Shown here: piece after piece, positions 46,742-57,984 of the stretch | How the letters are laid out: each line of letters begins with the position of its first letter | Numbering within the stretch: the stretch's first letter is position 1 | Source of the DNA: Colwellia sp. M166 | GTDB taxonomy: Bacteria; Pseudomonadota; Gammaproteobacteria; Enterobacterales; Alteromonadaceae | Length of the DNA: 64,000 nt | Reading direction: 5' to 3' | Assembly: GCF_024585285.1 (NCBI RefSeq) | Contig: NZ_CP040755.1 | Span: 124,001 to 188,000, forward strand | The notes under the pieces: generated by a model | Told to the model about the DNA's origin: nothing | Databases searched by the model: none | The model's input: the letters and a program-made list of their open reading frames with translations, nothing else | Position numbers and translations under genes: made by a program

Positions 46742-48238
46742 ATGAGTAAGGAAATATTACTGGTTGTAGATGCTGTTTCTAATGAAAAGGCATTACCACG
46801 AGAAAGCATTTTTGAAGCGATGGAAACCGCTTTAGAAACAGCGACTAAAAAGAAATATGAAGGCGATATCGTCGTTCGTGTCAGTATTGATCGCACAACA
46901 GGTGAATTTGACACTTTCCGTCGTTGGTTAATCGTTGGAGAAAGCGATACGCCAATGGAAAATCCGTATGCTGAAATTAGTTTAGCAGCGGCGCAATATG
47001 ATGAGCCAGAATTAAACATTGGTGATTATGTTGAAGAACAAATTGAATCGGTTAAGTTTGACCGTGTAACAACACAAACGGCAAAACAAGTAATCGTACA
47101 AAAGATTCGTGAAGCTGAACGTGGTTTAATTGTTGATGCTTATCAAGAGCAAATCGGCGAAATCATTACCGGCGTAGTGAAAAAAGCGAGTCGTGATAGC
47201 GTGATTTTAGATTTAGGTAACAATGCCGAAGCGATTGTTTACCGTGACGATATGTTACCACGTGAAAGTTTCCGTCCAGGCGATCGTATTCGCGGTTTAT
47301 TGTATGAAATTAAACCTGAAGCACGTGGCGCGCAATTATTTGTTAGCCGTACTAAACCTGAAATGTTAATTGAATTATTTCGTGTTGAAGTACCAGAAAT
47401 TGGCGAAGAAATGCTTGAGATTAAAGGCGCAGCTCGCGACCCTGGTTCTCGTGCAAAAATCTCTGTAAAAAGTAACGACAAACGCATCGATCCTGTTGGT
47501 GCTTGTGTTGGTATGCGTGGTTCACGTGTACAAGCCGTTTCAAGTGAGTTAGGCGGCGAACGTGTTGATATCGTTTTATACGATGACAACCCAGCACAAT
47601 ACGTTATTAATGCAATGGCTCCTGCGGAAGTTGCTTCTATCATTGTTGATGAAGACAAAAACACCATGGATATTGCCGTTGAAGAAGGTAATTTAGCTAT
47701 GGCGATCGGTCGTAGTGGTCAAAACGTACGTTTAGCTAGCCAGTTAACTGGTTGGGAACTTAACGTCATGACTGTTGCTGACATGAACGAAAAGCACCAA
47801 GCTGAGAACGATAAAGTGTTAACTTTATTTGTTGATAAGCTCGATCTTGATGAAGATTTTGCCTTGATGTTAGTTGAAGAAGGTTTTACTTCATTAGAAG
47901 AAATTGCCTACGTACCTGTATCAGAAATGCTTGACATTGACGGTATGGACGAAGACACAATTGAAGAATTACGTGAACGTGCAAAAGCGGCTATTACGAC
48001 TCAAGCATTAGCAAGTGAAGAAACACTTGAAGGTGCCGAGCCAGCGCAAGATCTATTAGACCTTGCCGGTTTAGAGCGTCACTTAGCATTTGTTCTAGCA
48101 AGCCGAGGTGTGAGAACACTTGAAGATCTTGCAGAACAAGGCGTTGATGAAATATCAGATATTGAAGACTTAGATGAAACCAAAGCGGGAGAGCTAATTA
48201 TGGCTGCTCGTAATATTTGTTGGTTTAACGAAGAATAA
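46742..48238 (+). CDS. nusA: Transcription termination/antitermination protein NusA
   Basis: A 498-aa RNA polymerase-binding elongation factor. Order: N-terminal RNAP-binding domain ([20 protein letters not shown]), S1 domain (~135-200), KH1/KH2 ([38 protein letters not shown]), then two C-terminal acidic repeats (~365-495) as in E. coli. It is 29 bp after rimP. Confidence 0.97.
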   Translation: MSKEILLVVDAVSNEKALPRESIFEAMETALETATKKKYEGDIVVRVSIDRTTGEFDTFRRWLIVGESDTPMENPYAEISLAAAQYDEPELNIGDYVEEQIESVKFDRVTTQTAKQVIVQKIREAERGLIVDAYQEQIGEIITGVVKKASRDSVILDLGNNAEAIVYRDDMLPRESFRPGDRIRGLLYEIKPEARGAQLFVSRTKPEMLIELFRVEVPEIGEEMLEIKGAARDPGSRAKISVKSNDKRIDPVGACVGMRGSRVQAVSSELGGERVDIVLYDDNPAQYVINAMAPAEVASIIVDEDKNTMDIAVEEGNLAMAIGRSGQNVRLASQLTGWELNVMTVADMNEKHQAENDKVLTLFVDKLDLDEDFALMLVEEGFTSLEEIAYVPVSEMLDIDGMDEDTIEELRERAKAAITTQALASEETLEGAEPAQDLLDLAGLERHLAFVLASRGVRTLEDLAEQGVDEISDIEDLDETKAGELIMAARNICWFNEE

Positions 48239-48259
48239 CTCACCGGGAGAAAAATATAG

Positions 48260-50944
48260 ATGGCATCAGTAACAGTAGAACAACTTGCCAATGAAATCGG
48301 TACACCGGTGGATCGCTTAGTGAGCCAATTGGCTGACTCTGGCGTGAATAAATCGGCAACCGATTCTGTTTCGCAAGAAGAAAAAGAAGCACTACTTGAC
48401 CACTTGAAAAAACAACATGGTGATGATTCAACGGCTAGCCCAAGTAAAATGACGCTTAGCCGTAAGAAAAAATCTACTTTAGTACTTGGTCATGGTAGTA
48501 AAGCAAAATCAGTACAAGTCGAAGTACGTAAAAAACGTACTTATGTAAAACGTAGTGATTTAGAAGAGCAACAACAAGCAGAAGTGGAAGCGAAAGCAGC
48601 TGAAGAAGCTCGTGTTCAAGCAGAAGTTGAAGCGAAAGCTAAAGCAGAAGCAGACGCAAAAGAAGCTGAAAATGCGCGTGCTGTTGCAGCGGTTAAAGCA
48701 GAAGTTCAAGCAGAAGCCAAAGCAGAAGCCAAAGTTGAAGCCGAAGCTAAAGCTAAGCAAGCAGCTGTCGCTAAAGCGAAAAACCTTGAAGAGTCAGCCG
48801 CTAAGCCAGCACCAGCTGCTGAAACCGAAGAAGCTAAAAAGTTACGTCTACAACAAGAAGCGGAATTAACAGCAAAAGCTGAAGAAGAAGCTAAATTGTC
48901 TGCAGAAGTAGCACGTAAACTTGCTGAAGAAAATGAAGCTCGTTGGAAAGAGCAAGAAGCAGAACGTAAGGCGAAAGAAAAAGAAGTGGTACATTTAACT
49001 TCTTCAAAATACGCTCAAGAAGCTGAAGATAAAAGTGATTCAGCGGATGAAAGTGGCCGTCGTCGTAAGAAGAAAAAACCAGCCGGTCAAGACAGAAATA
49101 ACCGCGGACGTAATGCAAGAGGCAAAGGCAAGTTAGGCTTATCTTCTCCTCAAAGTTTAAAACATGGTTTTACAAAACCAGTTGAAATTAAGCTTAATGA
49201 AGTACGCATCGGTGAAACCATTTCGGTTGCAGAGCTAGCCAATAAAATGTCTGTTAAAGGCGCTGAAGTTGTAAAAGCTATGTTCAAAATGGGTGCTATG
49301 GCAACCATTAACCAAGTGATTGACCAAGAAACTGCCGCACTGGTTGCAGAAGAAATGGGTCGTGAAGTGGTCTTAGTGAAAGAAAATGCCCTTGAAGAAG
49401 CGGTATTATCTGATCGTGGTCATTCTGGTGAAGCGATTACTCGTGCCCCTGTTGTTACTATTATGGGTCATGTTGATCACGGTAAAACGTCATTACTTGA
49501 TCACATCCGTGAAGCGAAAGTTGCTGCTGGCGAAGCCGGTGGTATTACTCAGCATATTGGTGCATACCATGTAGAAACAGGTCACGGAATGATTACATTC
49601 CTTGATACTCCAGGTCATGCTGCGTTTACAGCTATGCGTTCACGTGGTGCTAAAGCAACTGATATCGTTATCATTGTTGTTGCTGCTGATGATGGTGTAA
49701 TGCCACAAACAATTGAAGCTATCCAGCATGCTAAAGCATCTGAAGCGCCAATTATCATCGCTGTTAACAAAATGGATAAAGAAGGTGCTGATCCGGACCG
49801 TGTTAAGAGTGAATTATCACAACATGACGTATTGTCTGAAGAGTGGGGCGGAGACGTTCAATTCTGTCACGTTTCAGCTAAAACAGGTCTTGGTATTGAT
49901 GAACTACTTGACGCTATCTTACTTCAGTCTGAAGTATTAGAGCTTACGGCTGTTGTTGATAAAATGGCAAACGGTGTTGTGGTTGAATCTAAACTTGATA
50001 AAGGCCGTGGTCCAGTAGCGACTATTCTTGTTCAAGAAGGTACATTGAACCAAGGTGATATCGTACTTTGTGGTTTAGAATACGGTCGTGTTCGTGCCAT
50101 GCGTGATGAAAACGGCAAAGAAATTCAATCTGCAGGTCCATCTATTCCAGTAGAAATTATTGGCTTAAGTGGTGTACCCATTTCAGGTGATGAAGCAACA
50201 GTTGTTAAAGATGAAAAGAAAGCGCGTGAAGTTGCTTTATTCCGTCAAGGTAAATTCCGTGATGTGAAACTTGCTCGTCAACAGAAGTCTAAACTTGAAA
50301 ACATGTTTGCTAACATGGCTACAGGTGAAGTTTCTGAAGTAAATGTTGTACTTAAGTCTGATGTACAAGGTTCACTTGAAGCGATATCTGACTCACTACT
50401 TAAACTTTCTACTGATGAAGTGAAAGTACGTATTATCGGTAGTGGTGTTGGTGCGATTACTGAAACTGATGCAACATTAGCAGCAGCGTCAAACGCAATC
50501 GTAGTTGGCTTTAACGTTCGTGCTGATGCAACTGCACGTAAAGTAATTGAGTCTGAGAAGATTGATTTACGTTACTACAGTGTTATCTATGCCTTGATTG
50601 ATGAAGTTAAATCAGCAATGAGCGGTATGCTTGCTCCTGAATTTAAACAAGAAATCATTGGTTTGGCACAAGTACGTGATGTATTTAAGTCACCTAAAAT
50701 TGGCGCAATCGCTGGTTGTATGGTTACTGAAGGTCTTATCAAACGTTCAGCACCAATTCGTGTACTACGTGAAAACGTGGTTATTTACGAAGGTGAGTTG
50801 GAATCTCTACGTCGCTTTAAAGATGATGTAGCAGAAGTTCGTAACGGTACTGAGTGTGGTATCGGTGTTAAGAACTACAACGACGTACGCGTTGGTGACC
50901 AAATTGAAGTATTTGAAACCGTAGAAATACAACGTACATTGTAA
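48260..50944 (+). CDS. infB: Translation initiation factor IF-2
   Basis: An 894-aa GTPase that places fMet-tRNA on the 30S subunit. The N-terminus has an IF2_N fold (~1-50). A long Ala/Glu/Lys coiled region (~95-265) rich in AEAKAEAE-type repeats follows, then a basic [11 protein letters not shown] patch and a second IF2_N domain. The G domain has [12 protein letters not shown] (G1), DTPGHAAF (G3) and NKMDK (G4), followed by domains II-IV. GTG/ATG internal starts for shorter forms may exist as in E. coli but were not singled out. Confidence 0.97.
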   Translation: MASVTVEQLANEIGTPVDRLVSQLADSGVNKSATDSVSQEEKEALLDHLKKQHGDDSTASPSKMTLSRKKKSTLVLGHGSKAKSVQVEVRKKRTYVKRSDLEEQQQAEVEAKAAEEARVQAEVEAKAKAEADAKEAENARAVAAVKAEVQAEAKAEAKVEAEAKAKQAAVAKAKNLEESAAKPAPAAETEEAKKLRLQQEAELTAKAEEEAKLSAEVARKLAEENEARWKEQEAERKAKEKEVVHLTSSKYAQEAEDKSDSADESGRRRKKKKPAGQDRNNRGRNARGKGKLGLSSPQSLKHGFTKPVEIKLNEVRIGETISVAELANKMSVKGAEVVKAMFKMGAMATINQVIDQETAALVAEEMGREVVLVKENALEEAVLSDRGHSGEAITRAPVVTIMGHVDHGKTSLLDHIREAKVAAGEAGGITQHIGAYHVETGHGMITFLDTPGHAAFTAMRSRGAKATDIVIIVVAADDGVMPQTIEAIQHAKASEAPIIIAVNKMDKEGADPDRVKSELSQHDVLSEEWGGDVQFCHVSAKTGLGIDELLDAILLQSEVLELTAVVDKMANGVVVESKLDKGRGPVATILVQEGTLNQGDIVLCGLEYGRVRAMRDENGKEIQSAGPSIPVEIIGLSGVPISGDEATVVKDEKKAREVALFRQGKFRDVKLARQQKSKLENMFANMATGEVSEVNVVLKSDVQGSLEAISDSLLKLSTDEVKVRIIGSGVGAITETDATLAAASNAIVVGFNVRADATARKVIESEKIDLRYYSVIYALIDEVKSAMSGMLAPEFKQEIIGLAQVRDVFKSPKIGAIAGCMVTEGLIKRSAPIRVLRENVVIYEGELESLRRFKDDVAEVRNGTECGIGVKNYNDVRVGDQIEVFETVEIQRTL

Positions 50945-51067
50945 TTAATATTATTACTGTTGTTAACGATAGTTGCATCAAAAGTACTCATTGACATGCG
51001 TCAACTGCGTGCTTTTTCTTTGCTCTAGTTATCAACAGCTTCAATATTTAATCACAATCGATTTATT

Positions 51068-51094
51068 AAAATGGGGGCTTGGCCTCCATTTTTT
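51068..51094 (+). terminator. Rho-independent terminator between infB and rbfA
   Basis: 10-bp stem (AAAATGGGGG with CCTCCATTTT, one G-U), CTTGG loop, then T-run. It lies ~120 bp after infB and ~58 bp before rbfA, so it may trim expression of the distal genes. Confidence 0.75.
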
Positions 51095-51151
51095 GCTATA
51101 AAATTTATCTAACTTATTGATAGGTTTATAGCGTTATTAGGAGTAGCCATC

Positions 51152-51568
51152 ATGGCAAGAGAATTTGCTCGTACCGATCGAGTTGCACAAGAAATTCAAA
51201 AAGAAATCGCGATGATTATTCAACGCGAAGTGAAAGATCCACGTTTAGGTATGGTCACGGTTAATGCCGTAGAAATTACCCGTGATTTAGCTTATGCAAA
51301 AATCTTTGTTACTTTCTTTACTTTGGAAGGTCAAAACGTTGATGTTTCCATTGAAGTACTAAATGAAGCAGCAAGTTACATTCGTACGTTACTCGCTAAG
51401 CGTATCAATGCGCGTATTATGCCTGAACTTAGATTTATTTATGATAGCTCTATGGTTGAAGGTGTACGCATGGGTAACTTAGTTGATAAAGCGGTTGCCC
51501 AAGACATGAAAAACCATGAAGGCGATCTAAGCGAAACTGATGTAGACGAAGCTCCAGAGAGTGAATAG
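51152..51568 (+). CDS. rbfA: Ribosome-binding factor A
   Basis: A 138-aa KH-type factor binding free 30S subunits for 16S 5' maturation and cold adaptation. Family segments [20 protein letters not shown] and [17 protein letters not shown] are present. The C-terminal tail is acidic. It has a TAGGAGTA ribosome site. It is 2 bp before truB. Confidence 0.96.
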   Translation: MAREFARTDRVAQEIQKEIAMIIQREVKDPRLGMVTVNAVEITRDLAYAKIFVTFFTLEGQNVDVSIEVLNEAASYIRTLLAKRINARIMPELRFIYDSSMVEGVRMGNLVDKAVAQDMKNHEGDLSETDVDEAPESE

Positions 51569-51570
51569 CG

Positions 51571-52515
51571 ATGGCGAAAAAAAGAAAAGGTCGTGCAATT
51601 AACGGCGTTTTACTCCTTGATAAGCCATACGATATGTCATCGAATAGTGCTTTACAAAAAGTTAAACGCATTTATTTTGCTCAAAAAGCTGGCCATACCG
51701 GCGCCTTAGATCCCCTTGCGACGGGTATGTTGCCGATATGTTTAGGTGAAGGAACTAAGTTTTCGCAATTTTTACTTGATACAGATAAAACTTATCAAGT
51801 AACGGCTAAGCTAGGTGTTCGTACTACGACTAGTGATATCGATGGTGAGGTTGTTAGTGAAAGAGCTGTAGATGTTAGTGCTGAGCAATTAGCGATAGCA
51901 TTAGATTCATTTCGCGGCATGACAAAACAAATCCCATCAATGTACTCAGCGTTAAAGTATCAAGGACAACCGCTTTACAAGTATGCGCGTGAAGGTATTG
52001 AAGTGCCGAGAGAGTCTCGTGATATTACTGTTTTTCGCTTAGATTTATTGCGTTTTGAAGGTGATGAAGTTGATTTAGATATTCATGTATCTAAAGGCAC
52101 TTATATTCGCACTATTATTGATGATTTAGGTGAGTTGTTAGGCTGTGGTGCGCATGTTGCTCAATTGCACCGTAGTGCGGTAGGTAATTATCCAACTGAT
52201 CGCATGGTCAGCATGGCGCAATTAGAAGCTTTACTTGCACAAGCAGAAAGCGAAGAGCTTGCACCATCAGTTTATTTAGATCCTTTGCTATTACCTATGA
52301 CATCGGCATGTGATGGCATTCCCGTGGTATTTGTCGACGATATGTCAGCAAATTTTTTACGCCATGGTAATCCAGTACAATGCTCTAATGCGCCAAGCGA
52401 CGGTTTAGTACAAGTATTTATTGGTGATGATGTGGAAAGCGGGGAGTTTATTGGCATCGGTTTTATTGATGATGACGGTTTAGTTGCCCCGAAACGAATC
52501 ACGGTTGTTAGTTAA
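51571..52515 (+). CDS. truB: tRNA pseudouridine(55) synthase TruB
   Basis: A 314-aa enzyme making the universal psi55 of tRNA. The catalytic motif [20 protein letters not shown] carries Asp in GALDPLA near residue 47. The [20 protein letters not shown] segment follows, and a C-terminal PUA-like domain ends the protein. A normal member of the operon. Confidence 0.97.
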   Translation: MAKKRKGRAINGVLLLDKPYDMSSNSALQKVKRIYFAQKAGHTGALDPLATGMLPICLGEGTKFSQFLLDTDKTYQVTAKLGVRTTTSDIDGEVVSERAVDVSAEQLAIALDSFRGMTKQIPSMYSALKYQGQPLYKYAREGIEVPRESRDITVFRLDLLRFEGDEVDLDIHVSKGTYIRTIIDDLGELLGCGAHVAQLHRSAVGNYPTDRMVSMAQLEALLAQAESEELAPSVYLDPLLLPMTSACDGIPVVFVDDMSANFLRHGNPVQCSNAPSDGLVQVFIGDDVESGEFIGIGFIDDDGLVAPKRITVVS

Positions 52516-52655
52516 ATTAAAGCCTATGCGTAGGCTGGGGTAGTAAAAGTTGCAATTGTCGCTATTATTGCTAGAATACGCGCTCTTTAGAACGTCTTGC
52601 TGATTTAGTGTTCGGCTCGACGCGATTTTTAAACACTAAAATTAAGGTAAATATT

Positions 52656-52925
52656 ATGTCTTTAAATGCTGCTGAAAAAGCTGCTATCGTTGCAGAATAC
52701 GCACAAGCTGAAGGTGACACTGGTTCTCCAGAAGTACAAGTTGCTTTGTTAACTACACAAATCAACCACTTACAAGGTCACTTCAAACAGCACATCCATG
52801 ATCACCACTCACGTCGTGGTTTATTACGCATGGTAAGCCAACGTCGTAAATTACTTGATTACTTAAAAGGCAAAAACGTTACACGTTATACTGCTTTGAT
52901 CGGTAAATTAGGTCTACGTCGTTAA
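52656..52925 (+). CDS. rpsO: 30S ribosomal protein S15
   Basis: An 89-aa ribosomal protein. I chose ATG 52656 ([15 protein letters not shown]); an upstream in-frame start at 52608 adds residues not found in S15. Conserved parts are [34 protein letters not shown] and the ending IGKLGLRR. In E. coli S15 represses its own translation by a pseudoknot at its start. The 5' leader here is long enough for this, but I did not verify a pseudoknot. Confidence 0.98.
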   Translation: MSLNAAEKAAIVAEYAQAEGDTGSPEVQVALLTTQINHLQGHFKQHIHDHHSRRGLLRMVSQRRKLLDYLKGKNVTRYTALIGKLGLRR

Positions 52926-52958
52926 GACAAGCTTTATTAAATAAAAGCAAAGATTTTC

Positions 52959-52972
52959 AAAAGGAGCCTAAT
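52959..52972 (+). terminator. rpsO terminator, left half; right half is 54411-54422, split by the IS4 element
   Basis: AAAAGGAGCC (52959-52968) would pair with GGCTCCTTTT (54411-54420) and is followed there by more T. The would-be loop TAAT appears on both sides of the inserted element (52969-52972, 54407-54410), that is, as its target duplication. Confidence 0.85.
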
Positions 52973-53028
52973 GGCTAATGCCGATCAGTTAAGATAACGA
53001 TCGGTTGACCGATCCAAAAGATCATGCA

Positions 53029-53064
53029 AAATCCGTAGTTAGGTAACTAACTACGGATTTTTTT
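53029..53064 (+). terminator. Terminator-like hairpin at the left end of the IS4 element
   Basis: A 14-bp perfect stem (53029-53042, 53047-53060) with GTAA loop and T7 ending immediately before the transposase start codon. It would stop read-through from the host operon into the transposase, a common IS safeguard. Confidence 0.8.
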
Positions 53065-54385
53065 GTGAATATTGAACAAGCACTACAGACGACACTTGAA
53101 GAAAGTAACCGATACCATACCTTCGAAAAACTATCAGAAATCCTTTCTCCTGAAATCATTGAACAAGGCTTTGAAAAGGCTGGCATTGCTACGGTTCGCA
53201 AACGTAGGCTACCACTGGAAGCGGTTTTATGGTCAGTGATTGGTATGGCTTTATTTAGAAAAAGAGTCTGTTTGGAATATTGCCACTAAGTTAGACATCA
53301 TGTTACCTGGCAAGAGTCAGCTTGTTGCTCCCAGTGCTATGGTTCAAGCCAGACAACGCTTAGGCGATGATTCGGTTAAACAAGTCTTCAATAAATCTGC
53401 ACAAGCAATGTATAAACAACACGAATTTGAAACATGGAATGGTTTGAACCTATTGGCTGTGGACGGTGTGGTCTGGCGAACACCTGACACCCCAGATAAT
53501 CGTAAAGCATTTTCTTCTGGCAGCAACCAATATGGTGACACAGCCTTTCCACAAATCCGTATGGTCTGCCATATGGAGCTTACCAGTCATCAACTACTCA
53601 GTAGTGAGTTTGATAATTACAAAACGAATGAAATGAAGCTAGCTGAGCGTTTGATTGAACGCACACCTGATAACTCTCTTACTATGTTTGATAAAGGATA
53701 TTATTCACTTGGGATGCTTAATCGTTGGCACCAAACGGGGAGTGATCGACATTGGTTGATCCCAGCAAGACCGGACTTACAGTATGAAATTATCACATCG
53801 GTTGGTAAAAATGACCATATCATTGCATTGAAAACAACAAAGCATGCACAAAAGAATTTTCCAGATGTACCTGAAATCATTAACGCCAGATTAATCAGTA
53901 AAACAATAAAGGGTAAAAGCTATCGCATATTAACGTCAATGACAGATAGATTGCGGTTTCCTGGCAACGAAATTGTTGAGTTATACTGCCATCGATGGGA
54001 GATAGAACTCGGGTTTAGGGAAATAAAACAAACGATGCTTAATAGTGCATACCATTTGAGAAGTAAGCGTCCTGATATGGTTCGCCAGGAGCTATGGGGC
54101 GTATTACTCGCCTATAATTTAATACGAAGAATTATGACGATGGCGGCGAAAGAAACAGGTATATGGCCAAATCAGCTGAGTTTCTCGAGTAGTTCGATGG
54201 CAGTGGTTCAGTATTTTTCGTCAATATCAATAATGAGCCCCGGTAATATTCCTATGCATTGGGATCATTTACTTAAAACCCTGCTCTTATTCAAACTTCC
54301 GACGAGGCGGGAAGATAGAAAATATCCCCGCTGGGTGAAACCCAAACCATCTAAATACCCTCATAAAAAGAAAAATGCCAGTTAG
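53065..54385 (+). pseudogene. IS4-family transposase, frameshifted
   Basis: N-terminal part (from GTG 53065, MNIEQALQTTLEESNRYHTF) and C-terminal part (from about 53264, ending [11 protein letters not shown] at 54385) are in different frames. The join is at AGAAAAAGAG (53257-53266). Four A instead of five would give [12 protein letters not shown], the family sequence, so one A was gained. The DDE core retains [18 protein letters not shown] and the YREK signature in [15 protein letters not shown]. The GTG start has no visible ribosome site. It is probably inactive unless the frame is restored by slippage on the A5 run. Confidence 0.88.
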
Positions 54386-54594
54386 CTTAACTGACTGGCA
54401 TTAGCCTAATGGCTCCTTTTTTATCTACTGAGTTTTTATTCTCTGGTTTGAGTAATAAAATTCGAGCTATAAATAACCCCAGTTCGGCTTAAGCTACTTT
54501 ACCCAACAATGCTATGAATCAACAGGTTATAAAGTCCATTAACCCGAACTGAGGTTAAATGAACTTTGCTTTGATTATAAGCGAGCTGACAAAC

Positions 54595-56883
54595 TTATAC
54601 TTCAGTCTCAAGTTTCAACATCACCGGAATAGATTTATAAGTTGGCGTGCCGCAATCGTCAGCAATACTTTCTAATGGCACGAGTGGGTTCGTTTCTGGA
54701 TAATAGGCCGCGATGCAACCAGCAGGTATTTGATAGCTCACCACTCTAAATCCAGAAACAGAACGTTTTATATTATCATTTGATACGGTTATTATACTGA
54801 CCAAGTCACCATCTTGTAGGCGTTGACTTCCCATATCTTCACTATTTGCAAAAACCACTTTCCGCTGCCCATGGATGCCTCGGTAACGATCATCAAGGCC
54901 ATAGATCGAGGTATTATATTGATCATGCGAGCGTAACGTTTGTAATGTCAGTATCGGGTGTGATGATGGACTTTCTAATATCGGAGAAGATAAATGGCTG
55001 GGTAAAATTGCGCTTGAAAAGGTGGCTTTACCGGTAGGTGTTTTCCATTCACGCTGTGCCGCTGAATTTTGCAGATAAAAACCACGTTCAGTTTCAATAC
55101 GTTGGTTGTAGTTTTTAAAACCAGGGATCACGGCAGAAATTTCATCACGAATCAAGCTATAATCAGTGCTAAGTTTAGTCCAATCTACGATTTCATCGCC
55201 CAATGTTGCCGTAGCAATACCCGTGATAATGGCGACTTCAGAGCGCAACTGCTCAGAGGCTGGCTCATTCTGTCCACGTGAACTGTGCACCATGCTCATA
55301 GAGTCTTCAACAGTAATTTGCTGCGGACCACTGGACTGTTGATCTATTTCAGTACGGCCAATACAAGGCAGAATCAAGGCGGATTTTCCGGTTATTACAT
55401 GGCTTCGGTTCAACTTTGTACTGATTTGCACGGTCAATTCGCATTGCTGTAGAGCTTGGTAAGTGCGCGTAGTATCTGGTGTTGCTGCTGCGAAATTACC
55501 GCCAAGCCCGATGAATACTTTCGCTTTTCCTGCCAGCATTGCATGAATAGAATCTACGGTATTAAAGCCTGATTCTTTTGGTGGTTCAAAATTGTATCTT
55601 GCTTTAAGCGCTGCTAAAAATGCTATTGATGGTTGCTCATCGATACCGACAGTGCGGTTTCCTTGAACATTAGAATGGCCTCTTACTGGACAAGCACCAG
55701 CGCCGACTTTACCTATATTACCTCTTAATAACAGGACATTAATTAATTCACCTACCGTTGCAACCGAGTGTCGGTGCTGGGTGATCCCCATCGCCCAAGT
55801 AAAAATGACTTTTTGGCTATTACTATAGATGTCGACCATCTGTTCTATTTCTGCGCGAGTTATACCACTTTGCTGTGTTATTTCATCCCAAGAGCTGTCG
55901 ATTACTGTTTGCTGATAATCTTCAAAGCCATGACAATGTTCGCTGATAAATGTTTGGTCTAATATGCTGCTATCATGTACCGATTTTTCAAATAGCCCTT
56001 TAGCAATACCACGCAGTATTGCCATATCACCACCCAATTTTGGCGTAAAATAGTATTGACTGATATCTGTGCTTGAAAACAAGATCATTTCTTTAGGGCT
56101 TTGTGGATCGGCAAACTTTTGTAGCCCTTGCTCTTTTAAATTATTGATAGCCACAATGCGAGCACCACGTTTTCTGGCTTTACGCAGGGTTGCTAGCATA
56201 CGAGGGTGGTTGGTTCCCGGGTTTTGACCAAAAACAAAAATAGCGTCAGCATGCTCAAAGTCTTGCATTGTGACGGTTCCTTTGCCAATACCGATACTGC
56301 GCGTCATGCCCACACCAGAGGCTTCATGACACATATTTGAGCAATCAGGAAAGTTGTTAGTGCCAAATGTTCGACCAAAAAGTTGATATAAATAGGCAAC
56401 TTCATTACTGGCTCTGCCGGAGGTGTAAAATAATGCTTGATCAGGTGAAGGTAATTTTTTCAGATTTTTTGCAATTAACTCAAATGCAAGCTGCCAACTT
56501 ACTGGATGATAGTGATTGTCTCGACCATCATATAACATCGGCTCTGTTAATCGGCCACTGTTTTCCAGTGAATGATCATCCCATTGCTGTAATTGGCTTA
56601 CGGAATGTTGCTTGAAAAAATCTCTATCCACTCGCTTGCTTGTAGCTTCCCAGGCAATAGCTTTTACGCCATTTTCACAAAAATCAATTTTACCGGCATG
56701 AATATCATCTCCCCATGCGCAACCGGGGCAGTCGAATCCGCCGGGCTGATTGGCTTTAAGTAATGCCTTGACACTTTTCATCGCACCTTCACTACGAATT
56801 AGGTGTTTAGCTGAACTTTTCAAGGCGCCCCAGCCCCCTGCTGGTGAAGAATAAGGCGGTTTATGGTTATTTGAATTAGGCAT
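54595..56883 (-). CDS. ydeP: YdeP/FdhF-family molybdopterin oxidoreductase
   Basis: A 762-aa bis-MGD enzyme of the formate dehydrogenase H-like superfamily, close in sequence to E. coli YdeP. I chose ATG 56883 (MPNSNNHKPPYSSPAGG) with an AGAGAAG site; a start 27 bp upstream overlaps fdhD. Seen are the N-terminal CPGCAWGD, the Cys at the position of the metal ligand in FPDCSNMCHEASGVG, and a C-terminal molybdopterin dinucleotide-binding domain (LTLQTLRSHDQYNTSIYGL). YdeP is linked to acid resistance in E. coli, but its reaction is unknown. It lies directly after fdhD, whose product inserts sulfur into the Mo cofactor of such enzymes. Confidence 0.9.
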   Translation of the reverse strand: MPNSNNHKPPYSSPAGGWGALKSSAKHLIRSEGAMKSVKALLKANQPGGFDCPGCAWGDDIHAGKIDFCENGVKAIAWEATSKRVDRDFFKQHSVSQLQQWDDHSLENSGRLTEPMLYDGRDNHYHPVSWQLAFELIAKNLKKLPSPDQALFYTSGRASNEVAYLYQLFGRTFGTNNFPDCSNMCHEASGVGMTRSIGIGKGTVTMQDFEHADAIFVFGQNPGTNHPRMLATLRKARKRGARIVAINNLKEQGLQKFADPQSPKEMILFSSTDISQYYFTPKLGGDMAILRGIAKGLFEKSVHDSSILDQTFISEHCHGFEDYQQTVIDSSWDEITQQSGITRAEIEQMVDIYSNSQKVIFTWAMGITQHRHSVATVGELINVLLLRGNIGKVGAGACPVRGHSNVQGNRTVGIDEQPSIAFLAALKARYNFEPPKESGFNTVDSIHAMLAGKAKVFIGLGGNFAAATPDTTRTYQALQQCELTVQISTKLNRSHVITGKSALILPCIGRTEIDQQSSGPQQITVEDSMSMVHSSRGQNEPASEQLRSEVAIITGIATATLGDEIVDWTKLSTDYSLIRDEISAVIPGFKNYNQRIETERGFYLQNSAAQREWKTPTGKATFSSAILPSHLSSPILESPSSHPILTLQTLRSHDQYNTSIYGLDDRYRGIHGQRKVVFANSEDMGSQRLQDGDLVSIITVSNDNIKRSVSGFRVVSYQIPAGCIAAYYPETNPLVPLESIADDCGTPTYKSIPVMLKLETEV

Positions 56884-56902
56884 GACTTCTCTTGATTGCT
56901 TT

Positions 56903-57700
56903 TTAAGCAAAACGTTTAAGTTGATGATGTTGAAAGCTAAATAATACTAAGCCGCTTTGCTCAGCTGAAGTTACGGCGAGATCTGTTGGCTGAGATAAAG
57001 TGATTAACACCGGAATTTTGGCTCGCGCAGCTTTCATGACCAAATCATGGCTACAGCGACTGGTTAATAATGCAAAGCCAGCAACTCTTTCTTGCTTATT
57101 ACTGTATAGGCTACCAATAAGTTTATCGAGTGCGGAATGCCGTCCAACATCTTCTCTGACGGCAATCACTTTAGCCTGTAGATCGAAGTACACGGCAGTG
57201 TGGTTACCCTTGATACCGTTATGGTTTTCTTGTATTTGTGATAAAGTATCACGTGCTTTGATAATCATATCTACAGAAGGTAAAATAGCGCTAGTTTGAG
57301 TTTTAGTAGGCAGTGCCATTACTTCATTAATCGACTCAAGACCACAAAGGCCACAGCCACTCGGGCCGGCCATAGTTCTTCGTCTTTGTTTTAAGCGGTG
57401 CTCAGTTCTAGACAGTACCTGCAGATCGAGTTGCCAACCTAAGGATTGTTTTTCAATCACAATATCTAACACTTCTGCGGTTGAATTAATTAATCCTTCC
57501 GTCAGGGCAAAACCTAAAGCGAAGTCATGTAAATCATTTGGAGAAACCATCATTACCGATTGACTAATGCCATTAAAACAAACAGCAACTGCAACTTCTG
57601 ATAGTTTGGCTTGATGCAATAAGTCGAAAGACGATGCTGTATTCATTGTCATAATGTTCCCGTTATTAGCATTATTAGCATTATTAGCGTTATTGCACAT
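56903..57700 (-). CDS. fdhD: Sulfur carrier protein FdhD
   Basis: A 265-aa protein that transfers sulfur from IscS to the Mo-bisMGD cofactor of formate dehydrogenase-type enzymes. The CxxC active-site motif is in GPSGCGLCGLES near residue 118. REDVGRHSALDKLIGSL, the cofactor-binding part, is conserved. The first ~16 residues (NNANNANNANNGN) come from a 9-bp tandem repeat, so the true start may be ATG 57652 or 57646. It is transcribed with the ydeP-like gene. Confidence 0.92.
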   Translation of the reverse strand: MCNNANNANNANNGNIMTMNTASSFDLLHQAKLSEVAVAVCFNGISQSVMMVSPNDLHDFALGFALTEGLINSTAEVLDIVIEKQSLGWQLDLQVLSRTEHRLKQRRRTMAGPSGCGLCGLESINEVMALPTKTQTSAILPSVDMIIKARDTLSQIQENHNGIKGNHTAVYFDLQAKVIAVREDVGRHSALDKLIGSLYSNKQERVAGFALLTSRCSHDLVMKAARAKIPVLITLSQPTDLAVTSAEQSGLVLFSFQHHQLKRFA

Positions 57701-57984
57701 TCATTGCATGAACTAAACCGTGAGAATAAATATTCAGATAAAATTGATGTGTGAACAGTCATGTATATGATACGTAAATTTATCTGGAATTAATCATAAA
57801 AGTATCAAATAAGGTGATTTTATCTTGGTTAAATGTTGTCAAAGATGAAGCAGTGTAGAGATATTGAAATAATTCTTCAGTTTGGTCACTTACTAAATTG
57901 CAACCAACGCTATTATTACGCTAAGTCAAAGAATGATTTGCTGATTAAGTTAAAATCTCATTAATTTCTGATGAGGACTTTTTT

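Larger units (their letters stand above)
52973..54406 (+). mobile_element. IS4-family insertion sequence, 1434 bp
   Basis: Terminal inverted repeats: left GGCTAATGCCGATCAGTTAA, right inward GGCTAATGCCAGTCAGTTAA (18 of 20 identical), extending a few bases further. 4-bp target duplication TAAT. One frameshifted transposase. It sits precisely in the loop of the rpsO terminator hairpin. Confidence 0.9.

Noticed and set aside
48560-49118. Frames antisense or shifted in the infB Ala/Glu-rich region
   Set aside because: Low-complexity shadows of the infB coding sequence with no ribosome sites.
52600-52655. Extended N-terminus for rpsO from an upstream start at 52608
   Set aside because: S15 proteins begin MSLNA; the upstream residues are not conserved and there is a proper spacing to AAGG before ATG 52656.
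54475-54556. Long-range inverted repeat AACCCCAGTTCGG / CCGAACTGAGGTT beside the ydeP-like gene
   Set aside because: The arms are 56 bp apart, one pair is a wobble and there is no T-run. It could be chance or part of a 3' end; not enough to name a feature.
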